A stretch of 64,000 bases of DNA from Caulobacteraceae bacterium (lineage in GTDB: Bacteria; Pseudomonadota; Alphaproteobacteria; Caulobacterales; Caulobacteraceae). The stretch is from contig CANJRI010000003.1 of NCBI GenBank assembly GCA_947476555.1, positions 22,536 to 86,535 of the forward strand, in the 5' to 3' direction. Below the pieces are notes generated by a model. That model saw nothing but the letters and a program-made list of their open reading frames with translations. It was not told where the DNA came from and did no database searches. Positions 9,114 to 17,182 of the stretch are shown one piece after another. Numbering within the stretch: position 1 is the first letter of the stretch; each line of letters begins with the position of its first letter. Made by a program: the position numbers and the translations under genes.

Positions 9114-11201
9114 TCAATCCATCAGCCGCTGGAACAGATAGGTGTATTCGAGCGCCTGGCGCATGGCCCGCTCGTTGAGGTTAGCCGCCGCGGCGTGGCC
9201 GCCGTCGATGTTCTCGTAATAGAGGTAGTCGTAGCCGAGCTCCTTCAGCCGCGCGGCCGCCTTGCGGGCGTGGGCCGGATGGACCCGGTCGTCCTTGGTG
9301 GAGGTCTCGATGAAGGCCTTCGGATAGTTCTGGCCAGCCCTCAGGTTCTGGTAGGGCGAATAGCTCATCAGCATCGCCCGCTCCTCGGGGATCGCCGGAT
9401 CGCCGTATTCGCCAACCCAGGACGCGCCCGCGCCGATGCTGGTGTAGCCGATCATGTCGAACAGCGGCACCTGGATGACCACGGCGTTGTAGAGCTCCGG
9501 CCGCTTGGTGAGCGCCACCCCCATCAAGAGGCCGCCGTTGGAGCCGCCCATGATCCCCAGCCGGCGCGGGCTGGTGATCTTCCGCGCGATCAGGTCCTCG
9601 GAGACCGCGAAGAAGTCGTCGTAGACCGCGTTGCGCTTCAGCTTCAGGCCGGCGTTGTGCCACCTCGGGCCGAACTCCCCGCCGCCGCGGATGTTGGCGA
9701 CCACATAGACCCCGCCCTTCTCCAACCAGAGCTTGCCCACCGTCGCCGCGTAGCCCGGCGTCTGGCTGACCAGGAAGCCGCCATAGGCGTAGAGCAGCGT
9801 GGGGTTGGAGCCGTCGAGCTTCAGGTCCTTGGGGCGGACCACGAAATACGGGACCTTCGTTCCATCCCGAGAGGTGGCCCAGAACTGCTCCACCAGGTGC
9901 TTGGAGGCGTCGAAGCGGGCCGGCAGGGTGCGCAGGCGTTCAGGGGCGCCGGCCGCGGCGTCGGCGATCCACTGGCTGGACGGCGTCAGGTAGCCGGTGA
10001 CGCTGAGGATAACCCGGTCATCGTGGGTGGAGGCCGAGGACACGCTGATCGACGAATCCGCCGGCAGGTCGAGCCGCGTGGACGTCCAGGCGTCGCCACG
10101 CCGGGAATAGCTGAGCACCTGGCCCTTCACGTTCTCATAGAGCGCCACCACCAGCCGCCCGCGGGTGGTCGCCACCTGTTCCACCGACTGGCTCTCGCTG
10201 GGCCGCAGGATCAGGCTGGGGTTCAGATCGGCGGGCCGGGCCTTGAGCGCGGCCAGGTCGAAGTCGATCAGGTCGCCTTCCCTCAGCGACTTGGCGGGCC
10301 AGTCTTCTTCCAAGGTGACGATCAGGCGGCCGGCCACATAGCCCTGGATGGTGGACTTGGTGGGGATGGCCAGCTTCACCGCACCGGCCGGGGTGATCAG
10401 GTTGTGCTCGACGTTGAAGAAATCCACCGCCCGCTCGGCGAAGGTGGCGGCCGGCCGGCCATCGGGCTCGCGCAGCACCATCACATCGACGCTGACGTCC
10501 TTGCGCTCGCCCCGGAATATCTCGCGGGCGGCCGAGAGCGGACGGCCCCGCTCCACCACCTTCAGCACGAAGGGATAGCCGGACTCGGTGAGTTCGCCCT
10601 CCTCCCACTCGGTGCCGACGATCAGCGAGCCCTGGTCGAGCCAGGTGAGGTTGTGCTTGCCCTCCGGAAGGTGGAAGCCGCCCTCCACGAAGCGACCGGC
10701 GGCGGCGTCGAACTCGCGCACCGTGAACGCATCCTTGCCGCCGTCCGAAAGCGAGACCAGGCAAAGCCGGTCGTCCGGCTCCAGACAGCGGACGCCGGAC
10801 CAGACCCAGTTGGCCTTCTCCGCCGTGGCGAGGGCGTCCATGTCCAGCAGGGTGCGCCAGGCCGGGGTTCCCGACCGGTAGCTGGCGACGGTGGTGGCCC
10901 GCCAGACGCCCCGCACGTGATCGGCGTCCTGCCAGAAATCGCGCAGCATCCCCTCGCCGGCGAAACCCACACCGGGAATCCGGTCGCTGGCCGTGGCGAT
11001 GGCCAGGGCGTCGGCGTAGAGGCCCTTGTAGCGGGCGTCGTCCTGCAGCACCGGCAGCGATCGGGCGTTCTCGGCCCGCGCCCAGTCCAGCGCGCGCTGG
11101 CTCTCGATCTCCTCCATCCAGGCAAAGGGGTCGTCGTTAGGGGCGGCGCCCATCAGCAAGGCTCCGGCGAGAAGGGTGACCAGGGGACGAAGGATCTTCA
11201 T
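9114..11201 (-). CDS. prolyl oligopeptidase family (S9) serine peptidase
   Basis: 695 aa; NIRGGGEFGPRWH, GIMGGSNGGLLMG nucleophile motif, C-terminal GGHAAAAN. Confidence 0.92.
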   Translation of the reverse strand: MKILRPLVTLLAGALLMGAAPNDDPFAWMEEIESQRALDWARAENARSLPVLQDDARYKGLYADALAIATASDRIPGVGFAGEGMLRDFWQDADHVRGVWRATTVASYRSGTPAWRTLLDMDALATAEKANWVWSGVRCLEPDDRLCLVSLSDGGKDAFTVREFDAAAGRFVEGGFHLPEGKHNLTWLDQGSLIVGTEWEEGELTESGYPFVLKVVERGRPLSAAREIFRGERKDVSVDVMVLREPDGRPAATFAERAVDFFNVEHNLITPAGAVKLAIPTKSTIQGYVAGRLIVTLEEDWPAKSLREGDLIDFDLAALKARPADLNPSLILRPSESQSVEQVATTRGRLVVALYENVKGQVLSYSRRGDAWTSTRLDLPADSSISVSSASTHDDRVILSVTGYLTPSSQWIADAAAGAPERLRTLPARFDASKHLVEQFWATSRDGTKVPYFVVRPKDLKLDGSNPTLLYAYGGFLVSQTPGYAATVGKLWLEKGGVYVVANIRGGGEFGPRWHNAGLKLKRNAVYDDFFAVSEDLIARKITSPRRLGIMGGSNGGLLMGVALTKRPELYNAVVIQVPLFDMIGYTSIGAGASWVGEYGDPAIPEERAMLMSYSPYQNLRAGQNYPKAFIETSTKDDRVHPAHARKAAARLKELGYDYLYYENIDGGHAAAANLNERAMRQALEYTYLFQRLMD

Positions 11202-11211
11202 TCCTGAAGTG

Positions 11212-11355
11212 TTAGCGCCGCTCGCGCAGGATCGCGAGGGCCAGACGCGGCCGGATCAGGAACAGCCCGGCCCACACCACGCGGGCGAGGGTCCGGGTCA
11301 GACGACGGCGGGGACGAAACTCGGTCTCGAAGAGGTTGGCGTAGTCGGCGGTCAT
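11212..11355 (-). CDS. small hydrophobic/basic protein, 47 aa, unknown
   Basis: Read directly: MTADYANLFETEFRPRRRLTRTLARVVWAGLFLIRPRLALAILRERR*; below the ORF-track length cutoff. Confidence 0.45.
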   Translation of the reverse strand: MTADYANLFETEFRPRRRLTRTLARVVWAGLFLIRPRLALAILRERR

Positions 11356-11384
11356 GGCGGCTCTCCCGTTGCGATGAGAGAGAC

Positions 11385-12383
11385 CTAGGCGCTACCTGCG
11401 ACAGAATCGGACGCAAGGGCCCGGCGGGCGACCTCCAGCTCCGCCGCCATCATGTCCCGCAGCGCCTGCGGCGCCACGATCCGGACCTTGTCGCCCCAGG
11501 TGAACAGGTGCCACGCCAGCTCGCGCATGCCGCTGGCCCGGAAACGGACGAGAACCCCGCCGCCGGCCTGCGCCTCCAGCGTCTGCCCGGTGTGGAAACG
11601 CCAACGCAGGGCGTCCTCAGCCCCTTCCGGGGTCACGGCCAGCACCACGTCATGGGTGTCGTCCTGATAGATGCCGAAGCTCTCGTCGGCATAGGCCTGC
11701 AGGGAGAAATCCTCCGGACGGGCGGCGGCGCGGTCCAGGATCTCCACGTCCAGCATGCGGTCCAGCCGCCAGTTGCGGGGGCCGGCCTTGCCTTCCGCCG
11801 CCACCAGGTAGTTCGACCGCCCGAACAGGATCCCGTAGGGCGTGACCTCGCGGGTCCGGCCGGGATTGGAGCCCCCCTGATAGCGGAAGCGCAGGGCGCG
11901 CATCGCCTTCACCGCTTCGCGGATGCTGGCCAGGATGGCGTCTTCCTCGAACGGCCGGGGGCCGGCCTGAACGGCGATGGCCTCGGCCTGCAACAGGGCC
12001 TCCAGGTCGGGGGCCAGCTTGCGGCGGGCGGCCGCCCGCGTGGCCGACAGCACCTTCTGCTCCAGCGAGCGCAGGGCCTGGGCCCGGCCCTTGGCCCCCT
12101 CCTTGGTCAGCATATCCGCGGCGGCCGACAGGGCCGCCAGCTCCTCGGCGGTGGGCGCCTGGAAGAGGCCATCCAAGCCCGCCGGAATGCGGAACCGGCG
12201 GGTCGGCGGGTCGTCCACCTCCTCCATCTGCGGGAACATCTCACGGACCGCGCCGCGCATGCGCTCGGCCGTCCGCCGGCCAACGCCCATCCGATCGGCC
12301 ATCTCGTCGAGGGTCAGCCCCTCGGCGTTGGAGGCGAGGAGCCGGGCCATCTCCAGCAGTCGGCCGGCCTTTTCGTGGCGCAT
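11385..12383 (-). CDS. helix-turn-helix WYL-domain transcriptional regulator
   Basis: N-term HTH LDEMADRMGVGRRTAERMRGAVREMFP; C-term WYL-type SNYLVAAEGKAGPRNWRLDRMLDVEIL. Confidence 0.88.
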   Translation of the reverse strand: MRHEKAGRLLEMARLLASNAEGLTLDEMADRMGVGRRTAERMRGAVREMFPQMEEVDDPPTRRFRIPAGLDGLFQAPTAEELAALSAAADMLTKEGAKGRAQALRSLEQKVLSATRAAARRKLAPDLEALLQAEAIAVQAGPRPFEEDAILASIREAVKAMRALRFRYQGGSNPGRTREVTPYGILFGRSNYLVAAEGKAGPRNWRLDRMLDVEILDRAAARPEDFSLQAYADESFGIYQDDTHDVVLAVTPEGAEDALRWRFHTGQTLEAQAGGGVLVRFRASGMRELAWHLFTWGDKVRIVAPQALRDMMAAELEVARRALASDSVAGSA

Positions 12384-12457
12384 TTCCAGCTACGTCCGTT
12401 TCTGTCGCAGCGCCCATTGAGAAGGGAGTCACAGCAACCCGCAACGGAGTTCTTCCG

Positions 12458-12736
12458 ATGGCCCAATACCGCAGCTTCCAGCCCCGCCCCGTCCGCCCCT
12501 GGCCGGCCCTGCGTCCCCTGCCCCTCCTGCCCGGCTCGGTGGTCGACGCGGTGCTGCGCTTCCACGATCAGGCCCTCGACCAGGGCGGCGGCCGCACTCT
12601 GCTGCGCCTGTCCGACGCCGCGCTCGAGCGGCCGGAAGTCAAGCAAGCCCTGGGCGATCTGACCCGTAGAGCCGCCGGTGTCTCGATCCTCTGGAACGAG
12701 CGCGAGGGCGAGATCATCCGGGTGCTGGCGGCCTAG
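12458..12736 (+). CDS. hypothetical protein
   Basis: 92 aa ORF divergent from the WYL regulator. Confidence 0.6.
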   Translation: MAQYRSFQPRPVRPWPALRPLPLLPGSVVDAVLRFHDQALDQGGGRTLLRLSDAALERPEVKQALGDLTRRAAGVSILWNEREGEIIRVLAA

Positions 12737-12741
12737 CGCGC

Positions 12742-12764
12742 CCTTCTCCCCCTCGCGGGAGAAG
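12742..12764. repeat. REP-like hairpin CCTTCTCCCCCTCGCGGGAGAAGG
   Basis: Same family as 5814..5961; lies between convergent genes. Confidence 0.65.
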
Positions 12765-12771
12765 GATCTCG

Positions 12772-14169
12772 CTACCCGTACAAACGCTCGAACACCGCCG
12801 GCAGGCTGTCGGGCAGGCCGAGCAGCGGCCCTGACGACAGCAGCAGCACCGCCTCAGCGCCCGAAAGGTCGCCCAACGCCGCGGTCACCTCTTCCGCCGA
12901 CCGGCGCCCCTCCGTCGCGACCCCCGTCGCCCCGACCCTCTCCAGGATCTCCTCGAAGCTCGACTGGTCGTGGCTGGCCGCGCCATACGCCGGCGGCGGG
13001 ATGACGATCACCCGCGCCGCGCCGTCGAACACCGTGTCGTACCAGGAGAGCGCCTCGCGATTGCGCCAGGAAAAGGTGTGCGGCTCGAAGACCACCGTGA
13101 GCGGCCGCTCGGGATAGTGCAGCCGCATGGCCTCGATGGCCGAGCGGGCCTTCTCGTAGGATGAGCCGAAACCCTCGATGAGCGGGATGGAAGAGCCCGG
13201 CGCCAGCCGGTCCAGGCGCCGGCGGATCCCCGCGAACCTCTCGACGCCGGCGGCCAGCGCCGCCTCATCCACCAGGCCACGTTCCAGCAGGTAGGCGGCG
13301 ACCCCGACGATGTTCTCGATGTTGTGCTCGCCCAGCAGGGTGGTCGCGAGCGCCAGCCGCCGGCCGTCCGGCCCAACGAGGGTGAACCGGCTGGTCTCTC
13401 CGAAGCTGACGCCTTCCGAATACCAGCCGTCGCAGGGCGCGGTGTCGTACCAGACGAGGCGGCAGCCCGCCTCGCCGGCGATGGCGCGGATCGCCGGATG
13501 GTCGCGGGCCACCAGCAGGCCGTCAGCCGGCAACAGACGCATCAGCTCGCCGAACGGCTTCTCGTAGTCGGCGAAGGTGGGGAAGACGTTGACGTGGTCG
13601 TGGATCAGCGAGGTCAGCAGCACGTCCCGGGGGTGGTAGACCACGAACTTCGAGCGCGGGTCGGCCTCGGCGATGATGTACTCGTCACCCTCCAGCACCA
13701 CCTCGGGCGCGCTGCCCCAGTGGCCGGTGTCGGGCAGCGAGGGGGAGATGGCGCCCACCATCCAGCCGACGTCGCGCCCGGCCTGGCGCAGGACCTGGGC
13801 CATCAGCGCCGTGCAGGTGGACTTGCCGAAGGAGCCCGCCACCACCGTGTTCAGGCGGGCGGCCGTGGCCTCTCCCACCATCTCCGGGAAGGTCGTGACC
13901 CGCACCCCGCGCCGGCGCGCCTCCACCACCTCCGGGTTGGCCTCGCCGCCCAGCTTGGCGCTGGCCCCCAGCACCAGGGCGTCCAGGTGTTCCGGCAGAT
14001 TGGCGGCGTCGAACCGGCGGAAGAACGGGAATCCGAGCCCCTCCACGTAGGTCGACATCGGGGGGAAGACGTCCTGGTCCGAGCCGGACACATCCGCGCC
14101 GGCCTGGCGCATCATCAAGGCCGCGGCCGCCATGCCCGCGCCGGCGATTCCCGTGAAATGGATGCGCAT
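12772..14169 (-). CDS. mpl: UDP-N-acetylmuramate:L-alanyl-gamma-D-glutamyl-meso-diaminopimelate ligase
   Basis: MRIHFTGIAGAGMAAAALMMRQAGADVSGSD; Mur ligase ATP motif AGSFGKSTCTALMA; LIEGFGSSYEKARSAIEAMRLHYP. Confidence 0.92.
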   Translation of the reverse strand: MRIHFTGIAGAGMAAAALMMRQAGADVSGSDQDVFPPMSTYVEGLGFPFFRRFDAANLPEHLDALVLGASAKLGGEANPEVVEARRRGVRVTTFPEMVGEATAARLNTVVAGSFGKSTCTALMAQVLRQAGRDVGWMVGAISPSLPDTGHWGSAPEVVLEGDEYIIAEADPRSKFVVYHPRDVLLTSLIHDHVNVFPTFADYEKPFGELMRLLPADGLLVARDHPAIRAIAGEAGCRLVWYDTAPCDGWYSEGVSFGETSRFTLVGPDGRRLALATTLLGEHNIENIVGVAAYLLERGLVDEAALAAGVERFAGIRRRLDRLAPGSSIPLIEGFGSSYEKARSAIEAMRLHYPERPLTVVFEPHTFSWRNREALSWYDTVFDGAARVIVIPPPAYGAASHDQSSFEEILERVGATGVATEGRRSAEEVTAALGDLSGAEAVLLLSSGPLLGLPDSLPAVFERLYG

Positions 14170-14208
14170 GGACCCTGGTTAGCCGATCCCGCGCGCCCGT
14201 CCAGCCGG

Positions 14209-14224
14209 TTAAGGCCGCATTAAC
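14209..14224. promoter_or_regulatory. perfect CtrA box TTAA-GGCCGCA-TTAAC
   Basis: Exact match to TTAA-N7-TTAAC, within the palindrome GGTTAAggccgcaTTAACC. Confidence 0.7.
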
Positions 14225-14234
14225 CAACGCACCG

Positions 14235-14239
14235 GATTC
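14235..14239. promoter_or_regulatory. CcrM methylation site GATTC (GANTC)
   Basis: Exact GANTC 10 bp after the CtrA box. Confidence 0.6.
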
Positions 14240-14313
14240 TCAGGGGCGTCTTCCTTGAAGACATCCACCATCACAGACTTTGTACAGCCCGGCGCTCGCG
14301 CCGGGCTTTTTTT
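14240..14313 (+). ncRNA. candidate small RNA (two hairpins with intrinsic terminator)
   Basis: Hairpin GTCTTC-CTT-GAAGAC (14248-14262), ~23 nt linker, then AGCCCGGCGCTCGCGCCGGGCT + TTTTTTT; no convincing ORF. Confidence 0.4.
14286..14313 (+). terminator. intrinsic terminator AGCCCGGCGCTCGCGCCGGGCTTTTTTT
   Basis: Perfect GC-rich stem followed by seven T. Confidence 0.85.
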
Positions 14314-14394
14314 CAAAGGGCGCGATACGCGGCTCCGCGCCGCGCTTGCACCCCCCGGCGGGCACGCGTATATGCCCGGCCCTCGACGGCCTGA

Positions 14395-14470
14395 TCCCGG
14401 ATAGCTCAGTTGGTAGAGCAGTCGGCTGTTAACCGACTTGTCGCAGGTTCGAGTCCTGCTCCGGGAGCCA
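14395..14470 (+). tRNA. tRNA-Asn (GTT), CCA encoded
   Basis: Acceptor TCCCGGA/TCCGGGA, anticodon stem-loop GTCGGCTGTTAACCGAC, GGTTCGAGTCC T-arm, GCCA end. Confidence 0.95.
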
Positions 14471-14471
14471 T
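14457..14471. repeat. left direct repeat TGCTCCGGGAGCCAT (3' end of tRNA-Asn), putative attL
   Basis: Exact 15-bp match with 15476..15490. Confidence 0.85.
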
Positions 14472-14743
14472 CGAGGCGAATAGGGCTCGCGCGTCACACG
14501 CGCCCTAGATCGCGCGCGGGTTTGCGGCCTAGGCGTAGGAGCAAGCCGACGCCGTCGGCCCGCAGGGCCTCGGAAAACCTGGCCGAATCACCGCGTCCAC
14601 GTCGGATCGGCTCGCCCCCCTGGTCAAGAATGCGCCCTGAGCATCTCATGCTAGCGGGAGGCTGAAACTCGTAGGCCGCGCCAAGCCAAAGGGTGTGCCG
14701 ACCGCCGGCTAGAGGATGGTTGGCGTCGGTGATAAGGGACGGC

Positions 14744-15475
14744 ATGCGCTACCCCAGCTTCCGGATCGACTCCCACTACGGGGTCAAGCAACCCGAGTTC
14801 AACTTGGCTGTTCAGGCCTTGGTCAAGGCCTTGGAGGATGACCGCGGCGTGTTCATCGCGGACAACCTGATCACCTTCGGCCGGAACCTCGGGTTTCTGG
14901 ACGACGAGCCCTTGATGAAAGCATGGAAAACCCACTGCGAGGGCCGGGAACGCGCCGTGCTGTGGCGCACCGCGAACCTCGCCTGGGCCGCCCGACACGC
15001 CGCCCGGTTGGAGGGAGATTTCGTCGAGTGCGGCGTCTTCAGGGGCGTGACGGCCAGTATTGTCGCCGACCTCGTCGACCTATCCGGCCGGACCTTCTGG
15101 CTTTACGACGCCTTCGGCGATGTACCCGGACAGAAGACCCTGGAAGGGATGCATGAGGGTCGCGAGGCGGAGGTCCGCGAGAGGTTTGCCAACATGCCGC
15201 AAGTGAAGGTTATCAAGGGGATCGTGCCGGATAGCTTCGCCCAAGGCCTGCCCGACAAGGTCGCCTTCGCGCATATCGACATGAACAATCCGGATCCGGA
15301 GATCGCAGCGCTGGAGGCCCTGGCGACCCGCCTCGTTCCGGGCGCGGCCATCGTGCTCGACGACTACGGCTGGTTTGCCTACGGCAAGCAGTTCTTGGCC
15401 GAGCGGGACTGGTTTGCGGCTCGGGGCCGCTCGGTGATGGAAATGCCAACTGGCCAGGGGTTGGTAATCTGGTGA
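14744..15475 (+). CDS. TylF/MycF-like class I SAM-dependent methyltransferase
   Basis: GDFVECGVFRGVTASIVADLV, TFWLYDAFGDVPGQ, AFAHIDMNNPDPEIAALEAL, GAAIVLDDYGWFAY. Confidence 0.8.
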   Translation: MRYPSFRIDSHYGVKQPEFNLAVQALVKALEDDRGVFIADNLITFGRNLGFLDDEPLMKAWKTHCEGRERAVLWRTANLAWAARHAARLEGDFVECGVFRGVTASIVADLVDLSGRTFWLYDAFGDVPGQKTLEGMHEGREAEVRERFANMPQVKVIKGIVPDSFAQGLPDKVAFAHIDMNNPDPEIAALEALATRLVPGAAIVLDDYGWFAYGKQFLAERDWFAARGRSVMEMPTGQGLVIW

Positions 15476-15490
15476 TGCTCCGGGAGCCAT
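15476..15490. repeat. right direct repeat TGCTCCGGGAGCCAT, putative attR
   Basis: Identical to 14457..14471; begins right after the TylF-like stop codon. Confidence 0.85.
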
Positions 15491-15499
15491 GGTGACTCC

Positions 15500-15940
15500 C
15501 TACCAGACCCCAACGTTCGGCGCCGACGCCCAGGGCTCGGCCGGTGGTAGAGCATCTCCCATCTGCAGCAGTTCGATCGAGATGTTGTCCGGCGAGCGGA
15601 CGAAGGCCATCCGCCCGTCCCGCGGCGGCCGGTTGATGACCACGCCGGCGTCCTTGAGCCGCTGGCAGACCGCGTAAATGTCCTTCACCGCATAGGCCAG
15701 GTGGCCGAAGTTGCGGCCGCCCTCATAGGCTTCCGGGTCCCAGTTGTGGGTGAGTTCGACCATCGGCGCCTGGCCCTCGCGGGCCGCCGCCTCGTCGTCC
15801 GGCGCGAAGAGGAACACCAGGGTGAAGCGGCCGGCCGGGACGTCGCGCCGCGACACTTCCTTAAGCCCCAGCTTGCTACAGTAGAAATCCAACGAATCCG
15901 CCAGATCGGTCACGCGAACCATGGTGTGCAGGTATTTCAT
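15500..15940 (-). CDS. gloA: lactoylglutathione lyase / VOC family protein
   Basis: MKYLHTMVRVTDLADSLDFYCSKLGLKEVSRRD...VELTHNWDPEAYEGGRNFGHLAYAV...GRMAFVRSPDNISIELLQ. Confidence 0.85.
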   Translation of the reverse strand: MKYLHTMVRVTDLADSLDFYCSKLGLKEVSRRDVPAGRFTLVFLFAPDDEAAAREGQAPMVELTHNWDPEAYEGGRNFGHLAYAVKDIYAVCQRLKDAGVVINRPPRDGRMAFVRSPDNISIELLQMGDALPPAEPWASAPNVGVW

Positions 15941-16123
15941 GACGGACTGGTCCTCCCGGGTGGCGCCTGTGCTGCAATGCCGCCACGCGCCAGAACGACT
16001 AGTCCCCTAAGACCATGGGTGACCGCAATTTCATTTGCGCTCGACTTGGGCGGGTAGCACAACCGGCATACAGCCTTGGGGGGCGTCCTGGGGCAGGCCT
16101 AGGGCCGGACGCTCCAGGATACC

Positions 16124-17182
16124 GTGATGCGACTTAAACCTCCTCAGGTGTTCGTGCTCGTCGTGGTCGGCGTGCTGGCCGTCTACTTCCTGTTCTCCAG
16201 CCTGTTCCGAGGCGACAAGGCCGCCCAGGCCAAGGCCGGGCCCGAGCCCGCGCCCAGCGTCCAGGTGCAGACGATCCCGGAATCGGTGCGCGAGGTGCGG
16301 GTCACCCTGCGCGGCCGCACCGAGGCGGCGCGTTCGGTCTCTGTGCGCTCGGAGACCTCGGGCGTGGTCGCCGCGACCCCGACGCCCGAGGGCGCCGCCG
16401 TCCGCCAGGGCCAGATCCTGTGCCGCCTCGCCGTCGACGCCCGCCAGGCCGCGCTCGACCAGGCCAGGGCCAATCTCCGTTCCCGCCAGTTGCAGCACCA
16501 GGCGTCCGCCGAACTGGCCGCCAAGGGCTACCGCTCGCAGACCCAGGTGCTTGAGAGCCAGGCGGCGCTGGATGGCGCCCAGGCCGCCACGCGCGGCGCC
16601 GAGATCGCCCTCGCCCAGGTCAATATCCGCGCGCCCTTCGCCGGCGTGTTCGACCGCCGGGAGGCCGAGGTCGGCAGCTACCTTGCCCCAGGCCAGCCCT
16701 GCGGGACGCTGATCGAACTCAATCCGCTGGTGGTCTATGGCGACGTCGCCGAGACCGAGGCCGGCCGGCTGAAGATCGGGGCGCCCGCCACCGCCCGCCT
16801 CGTCTCCGGCGAGATGCTGAATGGCCGCGTGCGCTATGTGGCTCGCGACGCCGACCCCGCCACCCGCACCTATCGGGTCGAGGTGACGGTGGCCAATCCC
16901 AGCCTCGCTTTCCGCTCCGGCCTCTCGGCCGAGGTCAAGATCGGCGTCGGCGCCAGCCGGGCGCACCTGGCGCCGCTGTCGTCTCTGGTTCTGGACGCCG
17001 CCGGCCGCCAGGGTGTCCGCTACGTGCTGCCGGACCAGAGGGTGGCCTTCGCCCCTGTCACGGTGCTTGAGGAAACCCCTGAAGGTGTCTGGGTCAGCGG
17101 CCTTTCTGGCGCCGTGCGGCTGATCACCGTCGGCCAGTCCTACGTCGCCGAGGGGCAGAGGGTGCGGGTCGCCGCGCGATGA
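16124..17182 (+). CDS. efflux RND transporter periplasmic adaptor subunit
   Basis: N-terminal TM, lipoyl/hairpin pattern VRVTLRGRTEAARSVSVRSETSGVV, NIRAPFAGVFDRREAEVGSYL; overlaps the next gene. Confidence 0.93.
   Translation: MMRLKPPQVFVLVVVGVLAVYFLFSSLFRGDKAAQAKAGPEPAPSVQVQTIPESVREVRVTLRGRTEAARSVSVRSETSGVVAATPTPEGAAVRQGQILCRLAVDARQAALDQARANLRSRQLQHQASAELAAKGYRSQTQVLESQAALDGAQAATRGAEIALAQVNIRAPFAGVFDRREAEVGSYLAPGQPCGTLIELNPLVVYGDVAETEAGRLKIGAPATARLVSGEMLNGRVRYVARDADPATRTYRVEVTVANPSLAFRSGLSAEVKIGVGASRAHLAPLSSLVLDAAGRQGVRYVLPDQRVAFAPVTVLEETPEGVWVSGLSGAVRLITVGQSYVAEGQRVRVAAR

Larger units (their letters stand above)
14472..15490. mobile_element. putative ~1 kb tRNA-Asn-targeted cassette carrying one methyltransferase gene
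   Basis: Bounded by duplicated tRNA-Asn 3' end; no integrase seen. Confidence 0.55.

Noticed and set aside
14494-14745. 83-aa minus ORF inside the tRNA-Asn cassette
   Set aside because: Low-complexity translation and overlaps the methyltransferase upstream region; no support.
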